Numbered from the stretch's first letter, positions 15,699 to 24,146 are shown. The stretch: 40,138 nucleotides of DNA from Rhodospirillales bacterium (GCA_025351925.1 JANXVC010000499.1:1-40138), one strand, 5' to 3'. Program-made: numbers and translations. The notes: a model not told the origin generated them from the sequence alone.

Positions 15699-16946
15699 AT
15701 GCCCCGCCTGCTGCCCGACGCCCCCTTTGGCCGCGCCGAGACCCGTGTCGTTCTATTGGAGGGCATCAGCGCCAGCGCCGTCGCGCTGTTCCATGCCGCC
15801 GGATACAGTGACGTCCGGCATCATACCAAGGCGCTGGAAGGCGCTGCGCTGGTCGATGCGGTCCAGGGTGCGCACATCATCGGCATCCGCAGCCGCACGC
15901 AGCTTTCGAGCGCGGTGCTCGCCGGCGCCGGGCCGCTGATTACGGTGGGCTGTTTCTGCATCGGCACCGACCAGGTGGACCTGTCGGCCGCCCGCGCGCT
16001 CGGCATCCCGGTGTTCAACGCGCCGTTCAGCAACACCCGCAGCGTCGCCGAACTCACCATCGGCGAGATCGTCATGCTGCTGCGCCGCATCACGCCGCGG
16101 TCTGAGGAGGCGCATCGGGGCGGCTGGGACAAGTCCGCCAACGGGAGTTTCGAGGTGCGCGGCAAGGTGCTGGGCATCGTCGGCTACGGCAACATCGGCA
16201 GCCAGCTCTCGACCATCGCCGAGGCGATGGGCATGCGAGTGATCTTCTTCGACCGCACCAACCGGCTGCGGCACGGCAACACCGAATCGGTGGCGACGCT
16301 CGGCGAATTGCTGGGCCGCAGCGACGTCGTGACCCTGCACGTGCCCGACACCCCGGCGACCCGCGGCATGATTGGGGCGGAGGAGATCGCCGCGATGCGG
16401 GAGGGCGCGTATCTGATCAACAACTCGCGCGGCCGGGTCGTGGACCTCGACGCGCTGGCGGCGGCGCTGCGCTCCGGACGGCTGGCGGGCGCCGCGGTGG
16501 ACGTGTTCCCGAGCGAGCCGAAATCGGCCAACGAGGCGTTCCAATCGCCGCTGCAGGGGCTGCCCAACGTGATCCTGACGCCGCATATCGGCGGATCCAC
16601 TGAGGAGGCGCAGGAACGCATCGGCGAGGAGGTCGCGCGCAAGCTGCTGGATTTCCTCGACAGCGGCTCGACGGGCGGTGCGGTGAACTTCCCGCACGTC
16701 GAGCAGCCGCGCAGCCCGGGCCAGCCGCGCTTCCTGCATGTGCACCGCAACGTGCCCGGCGTGCTCGGCCAGATCAACGCGGTGTTCAGCCAGATCGGCC
16801 TGAATGTGTCGGCGCAGGTGCTGCAGACCGACGGGGAGCTCGGCTACGTCATGGTCGATGTGGAGCGGCGTCCGACCGGGCGCTCGGCGACTCTGGCGGC
16901 GCTGTGCGCGATCGAGGGCACTATCCGGGCCCGGGCTCTGGATTAG
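15699..16946 (+). CDS. serA: D-3-phosphoglycerate dehydrogenase with C-terminal ACT domain
   Basis: This 415-residue enzyme catalyses the first step of serine synthesis, oxidising 3-phosphoglycerate. It has the NAD-binding motif GYGNIGSQLS (about residues 158-167), the substrate Arg region NNSRGRVVD (about 246-254), the catalytic-His motif TPHIGGSTEEA, and an ACT domain near the end (about residues 343-410, HRNVPGVLGQINAVF) that binds serine for feedback control. The length and single ACT domain fit the E. coli-type enzyme (about 410). AAAGGA lies about ten bases before the ATG. It is followed by the ClpP-like gene after 99 bp with its own promoter, so it is probably monocistronic. Confidence 0.95.
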   Translation: MPRLLPDAPFGRAETRVVLLEGISASAVALFHAAGYSDVRHHTKALEGAALVDAVQGAHIIGIRSRTQLSSAVLAGAGPLITVGCFCIGTDQVDLSAARALGIPVFNAPFSNTRSVAELTIGEIVMLLRRITPRSEEAHRGGWDKSANGSFEVRGKVLGIVGYGNIGSQLSTIAEAMGMRVIFFDRTNRLRHGNTESVATLGELLGRSDVVTLHVPDTPATRGMIGAEEIAAMREGAYLINNSRGRVVDLDALAAALRSGRLAGAAVDVFPSEPKSANEAFQSPLQGLPNVILTPHIGGSTEEAQERIGEEVARKLLDFLDSGSTGGAVNFPHVEQPRSPGQPRFLHVHRNVPGVLGQINAVFSQIGLNVSAQVLQTDGELGYVMVDVERRPTGRSATLAALCAIEGTIRARALD

Positions 16947-16988
16947 GCTTACCCGCTCGATTAACGGCACCCGGTTGACTGGCCGGGC

Positions 16989-17021
16989 CTTGGTCGTCGC
17001 GGAGCGGTGACCCTATATATG
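16989..17021 (+). promoter_or_regulatory. RpoH (heat-shock sigma-32)-like promoter for the ClpP gene
   Basis: CTTG (16989-16992) is followed 19 bases later by CCTATATATG (17012-17021), which fits every fixed position of the alphaproteobacterial heat-shock -10 consensus CYTATNTNNG. The usual spacer is 16-18, so this is one base long. Transcription would start near 17028, just before AGGAG (17035-17039) and the TTG start at 17046. A heat-shock promoter agrees with a Clp protease. Confidence 0.5.
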
Positions 17022-17045
17022 TGGCACTCACCCTAGGAGCTCACC

Positions 17046-17714
17046 TTGGCAGCACTCAACCGCCTCGCGCCGCACGCCGACGACGAGGACCCCGACGCCC
17101 CCGACGTCCCGGAGCCGATGGGCCCCGACACGAAGGAGCCTGACGACAACAAGACGCTCTCGTCGCCGATCAACGAGCTCGAGACCCGGCTGTTCAACAA
17201 CCGCAAGGTGCTGGTGTTCGGCGCGATCAACGACAAGGTCGCGCGGGACGTGACCGGCCGGCTGCTGGCGCTGGCGAGCGACTCCGACAAGCCGATCGAC
17301 GTGTATGTGAACTCGCCCGGCGGCCACGTCGAGAGCGGCGACACTATCCACGATATGATCCGCTTCGTCGATACGGTCGCGCCGGTGCGGGTGATCGGCA
17401 CTGGCTGGGTCGCCAGCGCCGGTGCGCTGATTTTCCTGGCCGGCGTCAAGGAGCGGCGGCTGTGCCTGCCCAACACGCGCTTCCTGCTGCATCAGCCGAT
17501 GGGCGGCGTGCGCGGGCCGGCGACCGACATCGATATCGAGGCGCGGGAGATCATCAAGATGCGCGAGCGGATCAACCGCATCATCGCGCACGAGACCGGG
17601 CAGACGATGGAGCGCGTCATCCGCGACACCGACCGCAACTACTGGATGAGCGCCGAGGAGGCGATCGCCTACGGCATGGTGAGCCGCGTCATCACGAGCA
17701 TGTCGGATCGCTGA
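17046..17714 (+). CDS. ClpP-family (S14) ATP-dependent protease subunit with acidic N-terminal extension
   Basis: This 222-residue serine peptidase has the ClpP triad: Ser124 in GWVASAGALI, His149 in LLHQPMGG and the Asp of RDTDRNYW (about residue 194). It also has the VNSPGGHVESG loop. Compared with housekeeping ClpP it carries about 40 extra N-terminal residues, rich in Asp, Glu and Pro, and lacks the classical AASMG context. It is probably a second ClpP paralogue of the alphaproteobacterial type; whether it forms its own ring or mixes with ClpP is not known. The TTG at 17046 follows AGGAG by six bases. A heat-shock-like promoter precedes it. It is convergent with cobC and shares a hairpin at the end. 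Confidence 0.85.
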   Translation: MAALNRLAPHADDEDPDAPDVPEPMGPDTKEPDDNKTLSSPINELETRLFNNRKVLVFGAINDKVARDVTGRLLALASDSDKPIDVYVNSPGGHVESGDTIHDMIRFVDTVAPVRVIGTGWVASAGALIFLAGVKERRLCLPNTRFLLHQPMGGVRGPATDIDIEAREIIKMRERINRIIAHETGQTMERVIRDTDRNYWMSAEEAIAYGMVSRVITSMSDR

Positions 17715-17727
17715 GGCTGAATACCGG

Positions 17728-17748
17728 CCGGGCTCGCTAAAAGCCCGG
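17728..17748. terminator. Hairpin between convergent clpP-like and cobC genes, possible terminator
   Basis: CCGGGCT (17728-17734) pairs perfectly with AGCCCGG (17742-17748) around a 7-base loop. It lies right after the cobC stop codon and 14 bp after the ClpP stop. No T-run follows on either strand, so it may only stabilise 3' ends or act as a weak bidirectional terminator. Confidence 0.4.
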
Positions 17749-18729
17749 TCAGCTAAGCGCGGCTTCGATCCGGTCCCAGGCGCTGCCTGGGATGCCGAAG
17801 CGTAGCCAGCTTGGCTCCGCTTCGAAACGGCGGGCCAGGATGCCGGCCTGGCCCAGCCGTTCCCAGATTGCTTGGGCGGCAGGCGTTTGTGCCAATCGAA
17901 ACAGATGCGTGCCTCCGACTATGCGGGCTCCGGCTGCGGTCAGCAGGCCGTCCAGCCGGGCCACGTCGCCGTTCAGGCGGGCACGGGTTGCGTTCAGCCA
18001 GGCGCTGTCAGCAAGGGCTGCGGTCCCAATCTCAACCGCGGCCCCGCTTACCGCCCAGGGGCCGAGCATTGCGCGGATAGTCTGCGCCACCGCTGGCGCT
18101 GCGATCGCGAAGCCGAGCCGGAGTCCGGCCAGGCCGTAGGTCTTGCCGAATGACCGTAATACGATCGCATTGGCCGGCAGCATGGGCGCGAGGCTCAGGC
18201 CCGGCCCTTCGAAATCGGCAAACGCTTCATCGACCAGCAGTGCTCCGACACGCTCGCTCAACGCCAAAAGCTCGACGTCGCGGAAGCGGCGTCCGTCGGG
18301 GTTGTTGGGGTTGCACAGCACCACGCCAGGTCCCGACTCGATGGCCGCGATACCAGGGACGACCGAGACGGCGCTCCCGGCCGCCGTCCAGGCGGAAGCG
18401 TGCTCGGCGTAGGTAGAACCGACGATGGCGACGCGACTGAGCCGAAGCAGATGCGGCAGCAGGCTGATCAGGATTTGCGTGCCCGGCGCCGCCACGACCA
18501 TGCTGGGATCGGCGACGCCATAGGCTTGCGCCGCCACCGCTTCGAGCCGCTGCACCTCCTCGGACTCGGGCAGGCGACGGTAGGCATTGGGCGCTAGGTC
18601 GGGCACCGGGTAGGGCAGGGGATTGATCCCGGTCGAGAGGTCGATCCACGGCTCCGGCGCCATGGGAAATTGTGCCCGTGCCGCGATCAGGCCGCCGCCA
18701 TGGGCAATCGCCAAGCCAAACTCTGCCAT
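17749..18729 (-). CDS. cobC: L-threonine-O-3-phosphate decarboxylase / cobalamin aminotransferase-like enzyme
   Basis: This 326-residue PLP enzyme makes the aminopropanol phosphate that is attached to cobyric acid. It has the class I aminotransferase layout: HGGGLIAARAQFP at the start (residues 10-22, typical of CobC/CobD), STGINPLPYP, CNPNNPDG (140-146), DEAFADF, and the PLP lysine Lys196 in RSFGKTYGLAGLRLGF. The ATG at 18729 has AGGAGCTACC directly upstream. Its start is only 15 bp from the divergent cbiB start, so the two promoters must overlap each other's coding regions. In the aerobic nomenclature this gene is cobC; the Salmonella name is cobD. Confidence 0.92.
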   Translation of the reverse strand: MAEFGLAIAHGGGLIAARAQFPMAPEPWIDLSTGINPLPYPVPDLAPNAYRRLPESEEVQRLEAVAAQAYGVADPSMVVAAPGTQILISLLPHLLRLSRVAIVGSTYAEHASAWTAAGSAVSVVPGIAAIESGPGVVLCNPNNPDGRRFRDVELLALSERVGALLVDEAFADFEGPGLSLAPMLPANAIVLRSFGKTYGLAGLRLGFAIAAPAVAQTIRAMLGPWAVSGAAVEIGTAALADSAWLNATRARLNGDVARLDGLLTAAGARIVGGTHLFRLAQTPAAQAIWERLGQAGILARRFEAEPSWLRFGIPGSAWDRIEAALS

Positions 18730-18744
18730 GGTAGCTCCTATACG

Positions 18745-19716
18745 ATGCAACTTACCTCCAACCTGGGCCTGATCGCCTGCGCCCTGGTGCTGGAGGCTGC
18801 GGTGGGATACCCGGACCCAGTGTTCCGCGCCATCGGGCATCCCGTCATGTGGGTCGGCGCGCTGATCGGCTGGCTGGACCGGGCCTGGAACCGCGACACC
18901 CTCGATCCTCGTCTCCGCCGTAGCCTGGGTATCGCTGCCGTGCTGGTGGTCATCGTCGTCAGTGCCGGACCTGCGGCAATACTCCAGGCCACATTGCCCG
19001 CGGCGCTGTCACTGCTGCTGGCCACCGCCGCCAGCACTCTGCTGGCGCAGCGCAGCCTGTGGAGCTTCGTCGCCGCAGTGGGAACAGCCCTGCGCCAAGA
19101 CGGCCTGCCCGCCGGACGCGCCGCCGTCGCCCACATCGTCGGGCGCAACCCCGAGACCCTGGACGAGCCCGCGGTGATCCGCGCCGCCATCGAGAGCCTG
19201 GCCGAGAACTTCTCCGACGGCGTCGTCGCCCCGGCGCTCTGGGGTGCGCTGCTTGGCCTGCCGGGGATCGCCGCCTATAAGGCGGTTAATACCGCCGACA
19301 GCATGATCGGCCACCTGACGCCTGGGCACCGCGCGTTCGGCTGGGCGTCGGCCCGCTTGGACGACCTGATCAACCTCCCGGCATCCCGCCTCGCGGCCAG
19401 CTGGCTCGTGCTGGCCGCGTGCCTGCACCCGGGCGCGTCGCCCTGGAATGCGTTGCGGGCAGTGTGGCGGGACGCTGGGCGGCACCACTCGCCGAACGCG
19501 GGCTGGCCGGAGGCGGCGATGGCCGGGGCGCTCGGCCTGCGGCTCGCGGGGCCGCGGGTGTACGGCGACGTGCGGGTGGACGACGCCTGGATGGGCGAGG
19601 GCCGGGCGGAGGCCACGTTGCGCGACCTCGACCGGGCGCTTGCGCTCTATCGCATGGCCTGCGCGTTGCAGATCGCGGCCTACCTGCTGCTTTGGGCCGT
19701 TACGCTGCAAAGCTGA
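18745..19716 (+). CDS. cbiB: Adenosylcobinamide-phosphate synthase
   Basis: This 323-residue inner-membrane enzyme joins aminopropanol phosphate to adenosylcobyric acid. It has four to five hydrophobic segments, and the family motifs [44 protein letters not shown] and [13 protein letters not shown], with the late [17 protein letters not shown]. These are diagnostic of CbiB (CobD in the aerobic nomenclature). The ATG at 18745 is the family-like start, but no strong ribosome site is visible, and upstream in-frame codons overlap cobC. Its 3' end overlaps the convergent cobQ by 17 bp. It acts after cobQ and before cobU. Confidence 0.93.
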   Translation: MQLTSNLGLIACALVLEAAVGYPDPVFRAIGHPVMWVGALIGWLDRAWNRDTLDPRLRRSLGIAAVLVVIVVSAGPAAILQATLPAALSLLLATAASTLLAQRSLWSFVAAVGTALRQDGLPAGRAAVAHIVGRNPETLDEPAVIRAAIESLAENFSDGVVAPALWGALLGLPGIAAYKAVNTADSMIGHLTPGHRAFGWASARLDDLINLPASRLAASWLVLAACLHPGASPWNALRAVWRDAGRHHSPNAGWPEAAMAGALGLRLAGPRVYGDVRVDDAWMGEGRAEATLRDLDRALALYRMACALQIAAYLLLWAVTLQS

Positions 19717-21154
19717 GCAGCCGGTCCACGTCGATATGCGTCTCCAGGTGCTCGGCGAGCTGATCCAGCACCCACTCTACCGCCTCATGATGACGATGGC
19801 TCGAAGGCGCCGCGCCCCAGCGGCACAGCCATGCGCCGCGCTGCCCGTCATCAGCGAACAGGCCGTGCATGTAGGTGCCGAGCACCGAGCCGTCCGCCGA
19901 ACCGGCCCCATCTGCGCGCCCGTCCGGCAGATGCAGCAACGGCCGCGCGGTCGCCGGGCCTGTAGTGCAGCCCATGTGCATTTCATAGCCGCGGAACGGC
20001 ACGCCGTCGCTGGATCGGCCCATGACCTCCGCCAGGCGCTTCTCGCCGGTCAGCACGGTCTCCACGTCCAGCAGGCCGAGCCCGGCAACCTGGCCCGCCG
20101 GCCCTTCGATCCCCAGCGGGTCGGCGATGGAACGGCCCAGCATCTGGTAGCCGCCGCAAAGTCCAAAAATCCGGCCGCCGCGGCGGTGATGCGCCAGCAG
20201 GTCGATGTCCCAGCCGGTGGCTCGCAGGTCGGTCAAGTCGGCGATCGTCGCCTTCGAGCCCGGCAGGATCACCACGTCGCACACCGGCAGCGGCGTGCCG
20301 AGCGGCACCAGGGTCAGATCCACATCCGGCTCGGCGGCCAGCGGGTCCAGGTCGTCGAAATTGGCGATGCGCGGCAGCACCGGGACGGCGATCCGCAACG
20401 CGGCACCCGGCCGGCGCTCCCCCTGAGTCAGGTCTGCCGCGTCCTCGGCCGGCAGCCTGGCGGCGGCGGCAAAGTGCGGCACGAGCCCGAGCGACGCCCA
20501 GCCGGTACGTGCGGCGATCAGGGCCATGCCGGCGTCGAACAGCGTCAGGTCACCGCGCATCCGATTGACGATGAAACCGCGGACCAGGCGCGCGTCCTCT
20601 GTGTCCAGCACGGCGTGGGTGCCGACCAGGCTGGCGATCACCCCGCCGCGGTCGATGTCGCCGACCACCACCACCGGCGTCGCGGTGGCGCGGGCGAACC
20701 CCATGTTGGCGATGTCGCCAGCGCGCAGGTTCACCTCCGACGCGCTGCCTGCCCCCTCAACCAGGATCAGCTCGGCTTCGGCTGCCAATCGGTTGAAGCT
20801 GTCGAGCACGAAGGGCATGAGGCCGGGCTTCATCGCCTGATACTCGCGGGCGCGGGCAGTGGCGTAAACCCGGCCCTGCACGACCACCTGCGATCCGGTC
20901 TCGCTCTGCGGCTTCAGCAATACGGGGTTCATATGGACCGAGAGCGGCACGCCGGCGGCACGGGCCTGCAGCGCCTGCGCCCGGCCGATCTCGCCGCCGT
21001 CCGCCGTTACGGCCGCGTTGTTCGACATGTTCTGCGGCTTGAACGGCCGGACCGCGATGCCGCGCCGCAGGCAGGCCCGCGCCAGCCCCGCCACCAGCAG
21101 CGACTTGCCGACGCTCGACCCAGTGCCCTGCAGCATGATGGCGCGTCCGGTCAA
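19700..21154 (-). CDS. cobQ: Cobyric acid synthase
   Basis: This 484-residue enzyme amidates four side chains of adenosylcobyrinic acid a,c-diamide using glutamine and ATP. The N-terminal domain has the P-loop-like [31 protein letters not shown] and [16 protein letters not shown]. The C-terminal domain is a triad glutamine amidotransferase with the nucleophile Cys in [14 protein letters not shown] and a distal His in YMHGLF. The start at 21154 is TTG; it restores the usual residues before MLQGT, while the next ATG (21136) would cut them. Ten bases separate it from cobO. It is the last gene of the leftward cobU-cobO-cobQ operon. Confidence 0.95.
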   Translation of the reverse strand: MTGRAIMLQGTGSSVGKSLLVAGLARACLRRGIAVRPFKPQNMSNNAAVTADGGEIGRAQALQARAAGVPLSVHMNPVLLKPQSETGSQVVVQGRVYATARAREYQAMKPGLMPFVLDSFNRLAAEAELILVEGAGSASEVNLRAGDIANMGFARATATPVVVVGDIDRGGVIASLVGTHAVLDTEDARLVRGFIVNRMRGDLTLFDAGMALIAARTGWASLGLVPHFAAAARLPAEDAADLTQGERRPGAALRIAVPVLPRIANFDDLDPLAAEPDVDLTLVPLGTPLPVCDVVILPGSKATIADLTDLRATGWDIDLLAHHRRGGRIFGLCGGYQMLGRSIADPLGIEGPAGQVAGLGLLDVETVLTGEKRLAEVMGRSSDGVPFRGYEMHMGCTTGPATARPLLHLPDGRADGAGSADGSVLGTYMHGLFADDGQRGAWLCRWGAAPSSHRHHEAVEWVLDQLAEHLETHIDVDRLLSFAA

Positions 21155-21164
21155 AGCTTGGCCA

Positions 21165-21764
21165 TCAGAACTCGATGCCCTCCTGTGCCTTCACGCCAGC
21201 CGCAAAGTGATGTTTTACGAGTGTCATCTCGGTCACGAGATCGGCGGCCTCGATCAGGGCCGGGCGGGCGTTGCGGCCGGTGATTACCACGTGCAGCCCC
21301 TCCGGCCGAGTGACCAGCGCCGCCAGCACCTCCGACTCCGCCAAGTAATCGTAGCGCAGCGCAATGTTCAGCTCGTCCAGCACCAGCAGCGACAGGCCGG
21401 GCTGCCGCATCATCGCGAGCGCCTGGTCCCAGGCGCGGCGGCAGGCGGCGACGTCGCGGTCGCGGTCCTGGGTTTCCCAAGTGAAGCCCTCGCCCATGGT
21501 GTGCCACTCCACCAGGTCGTCGAAGCGAGCCAGGGCAGTGCGCTCGCCGGTGCTCCAGGCGCCCTTAATGAACTGCACGACGCCAACGCGGCGCCCGCGC
21601 CCGACCATGCGCAGCAGCAGGCCGAACGCGGCGGTGCTCTTGCCCTTGCCTGACCCGGTGTGGACCATCAGTAGGCCTTTTTCCAATGTCTTGCTGGCGA
21701 CCTCGGCGTCCTGCACGGCCTTGCGCTTCGCCATCTTGGCGGCGTGACGCTCCGTTTCACTCAT
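21165..21764 (-). CDS. cobO: Cob(I)yrinic acid a,c-diamide adenosyltransferase
   Basis: This 199-residue CobO/BtuR/CobA-type enzyme transfers adenosine from ATP to the reduced corrinoid cobalt. It has the unusual P-loop [21 protein letters not shown] (about residues 35-55), then VVQFIKGAW, the [11 protein letters not shown] Walker B-like motif, and [21 protein letters not shown]. The length is typical of the family. The first ATG overlaps the end of cobU by eight bases, so the genes are translationally coupled. Adenosylation makes the product ready for CobQ, encoded next. Confidence 0.95.
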   Translation of the reverse strand: MSETERHAAKMAKRKAVQDAEVASKTLEKGLLMVHTGSGKGKSTAAFGLLLRMVGRGRRVGVVQFIKGAWSTGERTALARFDDLVEWHTMGEGFTWETQDRDRDVAACRRAWDQALAMMRQPGLSLLVLDELNIALRYDYLAESEVLAALVTRPEGLHVVITGRNARPALIEAADLVTEMTLVKHHFAAGVKAQEGIEF

Positions 21765-22311
21765 CGCGTGGTCCCTTTACGAATAGCGGCAGCCCGGCAA
21801 CCATGAACACCACCCGATCGGCGCGTGCCGCGAGGTTTTGGTGCAGCCGGCCGGCCGCATCGCGGAAGCGCCGGGCGAGCGCGTTGTCGGGCACGATGCC
21901 GAGGCCGACCTCGTTCGACACCAGCACCGTCTGCGCCGTCCGGCCCAGCGCTGCGTCCAGCGCCGCCTCCGCCGCCACCAAATCCGCATCGCCCAGCATG
22001 AGGTTGGTGAGCCAGAGCGTCAGGCAATCGACCAGCACCGGCGCGTCGCCCGCGTCCTGCAGCGCCGCCGCAAGTGCCATCGGCGCCTCGACCGTATGCC
22101 ACCCGGCCACGCGGCGGTCGCGATGCTCGGCGACGCGGGCACGCATCTCGTCATCGAACGCCTGCGCCGTCGCGATATAGACCCACGGCGGCGGCAGGCG
22201 GGTGACCAAGCCCTCGGCGTAGCGGCTTTTGCCGGACCGCGCGCCGCCGAGCACGAGGGTCAAATGGGGTGCGCGCAGAGCATTTGATTGACAGGACAAG
22301 GGCCGGGTCAT
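21757..22311 (-). CDS. cobU: Bifunctional adenosylcobinamide kinase / adenosylcobinamide-phosphate guanylyltransferase
   Basis: This 184-residue protein (CobP in the Pseudomonas nomenclature) phosphorylates adenosylcobinamide and then attaches GMP. It has the P-loop LVLGGARSGKSRYAE (about residues 19-33), the HRDRRVAGWHTVEAP segment with the His-Arg region for GMP attachment, VLVDCLTLWLTNLM, and SNEVGLGIVPDNALARRFRDAAGRLHQ, all typical of CobU. It opens the leftward operon. No clear promoter was found on the minus strand upstream because that DNA is the riboswitch of the opposite operon. Its ATG at 22311 overlaps the likely -10 box of that operon. Confidence 0.95.
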   Translation of the reverse strand: MTRPLSCQSNALRAPHLTLVLGGARSGKSRYAEGLVTRLPPPWVYIATAQAFDDEMRARVAEHRDRRVAGWHTVEAPMALAAALQDAGDAPVLVDCLTLWLTNLMLGDADLVAAEAALDAALGRTAQTVLVSNEVGLGIVPDNALARRFRDAAGRLHQNLAARADRVVFMVAGLPLFVKGPRDE

Positions 22312-22314
22312 ACT
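22288..22314 (+). promoter_or_regulatory. Probable promoter for the B12-riboswitch operon, overlapping the cobU start
   Basis: A perfect TTGACA (22288-22293) is followed after 15 bases by CATACT (22309-22314; four of six match TATAAT). The start site would be near 22321, exactly where the cobalamin riboswitch sequence begins. The promoter lies inside the first codons of the divergent cobU. The short spacer is the main weakness. Confidence 0.5.
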
Positions 22315-22321
22315 GCAGCCG

Positions 22322-22522
22322 CGATGGTCCCGCCATCCGGTGATTTCGGAGGGCGGGTTAATAGGGAATACGGTGCAATGCCGTAGCTGCCCCCGCAACT
22401 GTATGCGGTGAGCCGCCCGTCGCGTGCCACTGGGCGAGAACCCCGGGAAGGTAGGCGGGCAGCGCGGTTTTGGTCCCTGCAAAAGGGCCGAAGCCAGATC
22501 CGTAAGCCAGGAGACCTGCCAT
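22322..22522 (+). ncRNA. Cobalamin (AdoCbl) riboswitch
   Basis: The element shows the conserved blocks of the class I cobalamin riboswitch in order: a CCGGTGATTT strand, GGTTAATAGGGAATACGGTGC (22356-22376), the loop CCCCGCAACTGTA (22391-22403), GCCACTG (22426-22432), and the 3' B12 box AGCCAGGAGACCTGCC (22505-22520). It lies about 165 bases before the DUF1636-cobW-cobN operon and would reduce its expression when adenosylcobalamin is plentiful. A competing pair GCCAG (22506-22510) with CTGGC (22531-22535) just downstream could be part of the switch. Exact ends are approximate. Confidence 0.93.
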
Positions 22523-22576
22523 CGATGAGGCTGGCGGCTTAAAAACCGTTCCTCTTGCCAACGACGCGCGGCCGGG

Positions 22577-22654
22577 CGGGGTGCCTCGGCGGCGGCGATG
22601 CTGTGTTGCAGCATCGACCTGCGGAGCTATGCCCCGCAGGCGCTCGGCACCCCG
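22577..22654 (+). ncRNA. Three-way-junction RNA element in the leader, downstream of the riboswitch
   Basis: A perfect 9-bp outer stem (CGGGGTGCC 22577-22585 with GGCACCCCG 22646-22654) encloses two perfect hairpins: CGATGCTG/CAGCATCG (22596-22603 with 22609-22616, 5-base loop) and CCTGCGG/CCGCAGG (22618-22624 with 22634-22640). It lies between the B12 riboswitch and the GGAGG (22674-22678) of the first gene. No T-run follows, so it is not a standard terminator. It may be the expression platform, a stabiliser, or a second sensor; it matches no class I recognise. Confidence 0.45.
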
Positions 22655-22686
22655 TGCTTTGCCGCGACGCACCGGAGGCTGCCTTT

Positions 22687-23088
22687 ATGACCGTTACGTC
22701 TATCCCCACTCTGCACGTCTGCACCACCTGCCGTGCCGGCCAGACCCTCGCCGAGAGCGACCGGCGGCCGGGCCAGCATATGCTCGACACGATCGCTGCA
22801 TTGCTTGATCCGAAAGCACCCGCCGTGGACCTTCAGGAGGTCGTCTGTTTGTCGAGCTGTGACCACGGCTGCGCCGCTGCGATTTCGGCGCCGGGCAAGT
22901 GGACCTATCTGCTCGGGCGGCTTGAACCCAGCATGGCCGCGGACCTGCTGAGCTATGCCGAGACTTACGCGCGGTCCGCCACCGGCACCGTCCTGCCGTC
23001 CCGCCGCCCGGCGTCGCTTGCCCGCGTCGTGCTGGGGCGTATGCCGGACCTAAACCAAGCCCGCGTCGCCCAGGAGCGTGCCGCGTGA
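22687..23088 (+). CDS. DUF1636 metal-binding-like protein, first gene of the riboswitch operon
   Basis: This 133-residue protein resembles DUF1636, a small ferredoxin/thioredoxin-like family often beside cobW in cobalamin operons. Four or five cysteines form a metal-site pattern: CTTCRAG (CxxC, residues 11-15) and CLSSCDHGC (about residues 52-60). Its role is not established; delivery or sensing of cobalt or an iron-sulphur function are guesses. The ATG has GGAGG eight bases upstream. The cobW GTG overlaps its stop by four bases, so they are coupled. A short upstream ORF ends on this start codon. Confidence 0.78.
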   Translation: MTVTSIPTLHVCTTCRAGQTLAESDRRPGQHMLDTIAALLDPKAPAVDLQEVVCLSSCDHGCAAAISAPGKWTYLLGRLEPSMAADLLSYAETYARSATGTVLPSRRPASLARVVLGRMPDLNQARVAQERAA

Positions 23089-24146
23089 ACGCTGGAAAAA
23101 TCTCGGCGCCCGTCGCGACCGGGAAGATCCCGGCGACGGTGATCACCGGCTTCCTCGGCGCCGGCAAAACGACGCTGCTGCGGCATCTGATCGAGAACGC
23201 CGGCGGCCGACGCCTGGCGATCATCGTGAACGAGTTCGGCGCGGTCGGCGTCGATGCCGACCTGCTGCGCGGCTGCGGCATCCCGGCCTGCGCGGAGGCC
23301 GACATCGTCGAGCTGGCGAACGGCTGCCTGTGCTGCACCGTGGCCGACGAGTTCCTGCCGGCGATGCAGGCATTGCTCGACCGCCCGGACCCACCGGAGC
23401 ATATCGTGATCGAGACCTCGGGCCTCGCACTGCCAAAGCCGCTGCTGAAGGCGTTCGGCTGGCCCGGCATCCGCTCGCGCGTCACGGTAGATGGGGTGAT
23501 CGCAGTGGTGGACGGCCCCGCGGTCGCCGCCGGCCGCTTCGCCGACGATCCAGCCGCGGTGGCGGCGCAGCGACTGGCCGACCCCGGCCTCGATCACGAC
23601 AACCCGCTGGCGGAGGTGTTCGAGGATCAGTTGCAGTCCGCCGACTTGGTGGTGCTGAACAAGGCCGACCTACTCGATGCAGACACGCTGGCGCGGGTGC
23701 GTGCGACTGTCTTGGCAGCGTTGCCGCGAGCGGTGCGGATCATCGCGGCGCATGAAGGCCGGGTCGATCCGGGGATCCTGCTGGGCCTGCACGCTGCGGC
23801 AGAGGACGATTTGGCGGTGCGCCCGTCGCACCACGATGCCGAGGACAGCGCGCACGAGCATGACGACTTCGAGAGTTTCGTCGTGGCGATCCCTGAGACG
23901 GACGCGCCCGACGCGTTGATCGCCCGGCTGAAAGGCGTCGCGGAGGCGCATCAGATCCTCCGCATCAAGGGCTTCGCCTCCGTCCAGGGCAAGCCGCTGC
24001 GGCTGGCGATCCAGGGCGTCGGCGGGCGATTTCGAAAAGAGTTCGACCGTGCCTGGGCGCCCGGCGAGGCCCGGCTGGGGCATTTGGTCGTCATCGGTGA
24101 GACTGGCCTCGACCGCGCCGCGATCGAAGCCGGCGTGAACGCGTAG
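23085..24146 (+). CDS. cobW: CobW, COG0523 family GTPase metallochaperone
   Basis: This 353-residue G3E GTPase is thought to deliver Co2+ for corrin insertion by CobN. It has Walker A GFLGAGKTT (22-30), the metal-binding CxCC motif at Cys81-Leu-Cys83-Cys84, ETSGLALP, VVLNKADLL (the NKxD guanine motif) and a C-terminal domain. A His/Asp/Glu-rich linker (about residues 248-262, SHHDAEDSAHEHDD) adds probable metal ligands. The GTG start overlaps the DUF1636 stop (GTGA). CobN begins four bases after its stop. It is in the riboswitch operon. Confidence 0.94.
   Translation: MNAGKISAPVATGKIPATVITGFLGAGKTTLLRHLIENAGGRRLAIIVNEFGAVGVDADLLRGCGIPACAEADIVELANGCLCCTVADEFLPAMQALLDRPDPPEHIVIETSGLALPKPLLKAFGWPGIRSRVTVDGVIAVVDGPAVAAGRFADDPAAVAAQRLADPGLDHDNPLAEVFEDQLQSADLVVLNKADLLDADTLARVRATVLAALPRAVRIIAAHEGRVDPGILLGLHAAAEDDLAVRPSHHDAEDSAHEHDDFESFVVAIPETDAPDALIARLKGVAEAHQILRIKGFASVQGKPLRLAIQGVGGRFRKEFDRAWAPGEARLGHLVVIGETGLDRAAIEAGVNA

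Noticed and set aside
14413-15939. 508-codon plus-strand frame opposite the ABC exporter
   Set aside because: Gln/Arg-rich shadow; the exporter has every ATPase motif on the other strand.
16975-17019. TTGACT with TATATA as a sigma-70 promoter for the ClpP gene
   Set aside because: The boxes are 33 bases apart, far from the usual 16-18.
19448-21283. 611-codon plus-strand frame opposite cobQ
   Set aside because: Low-complexity translation antisense to cobQ with all its motifs; a shadow.
22577-22654. Interpretation of the leader element as an intrinsic terminator or as a NiCo (czcD) riboswitch
   Set aside because: There is no T-run for a terminator, and a three-stem junction does not match the four-stem NiCo layout or its conserved bases.
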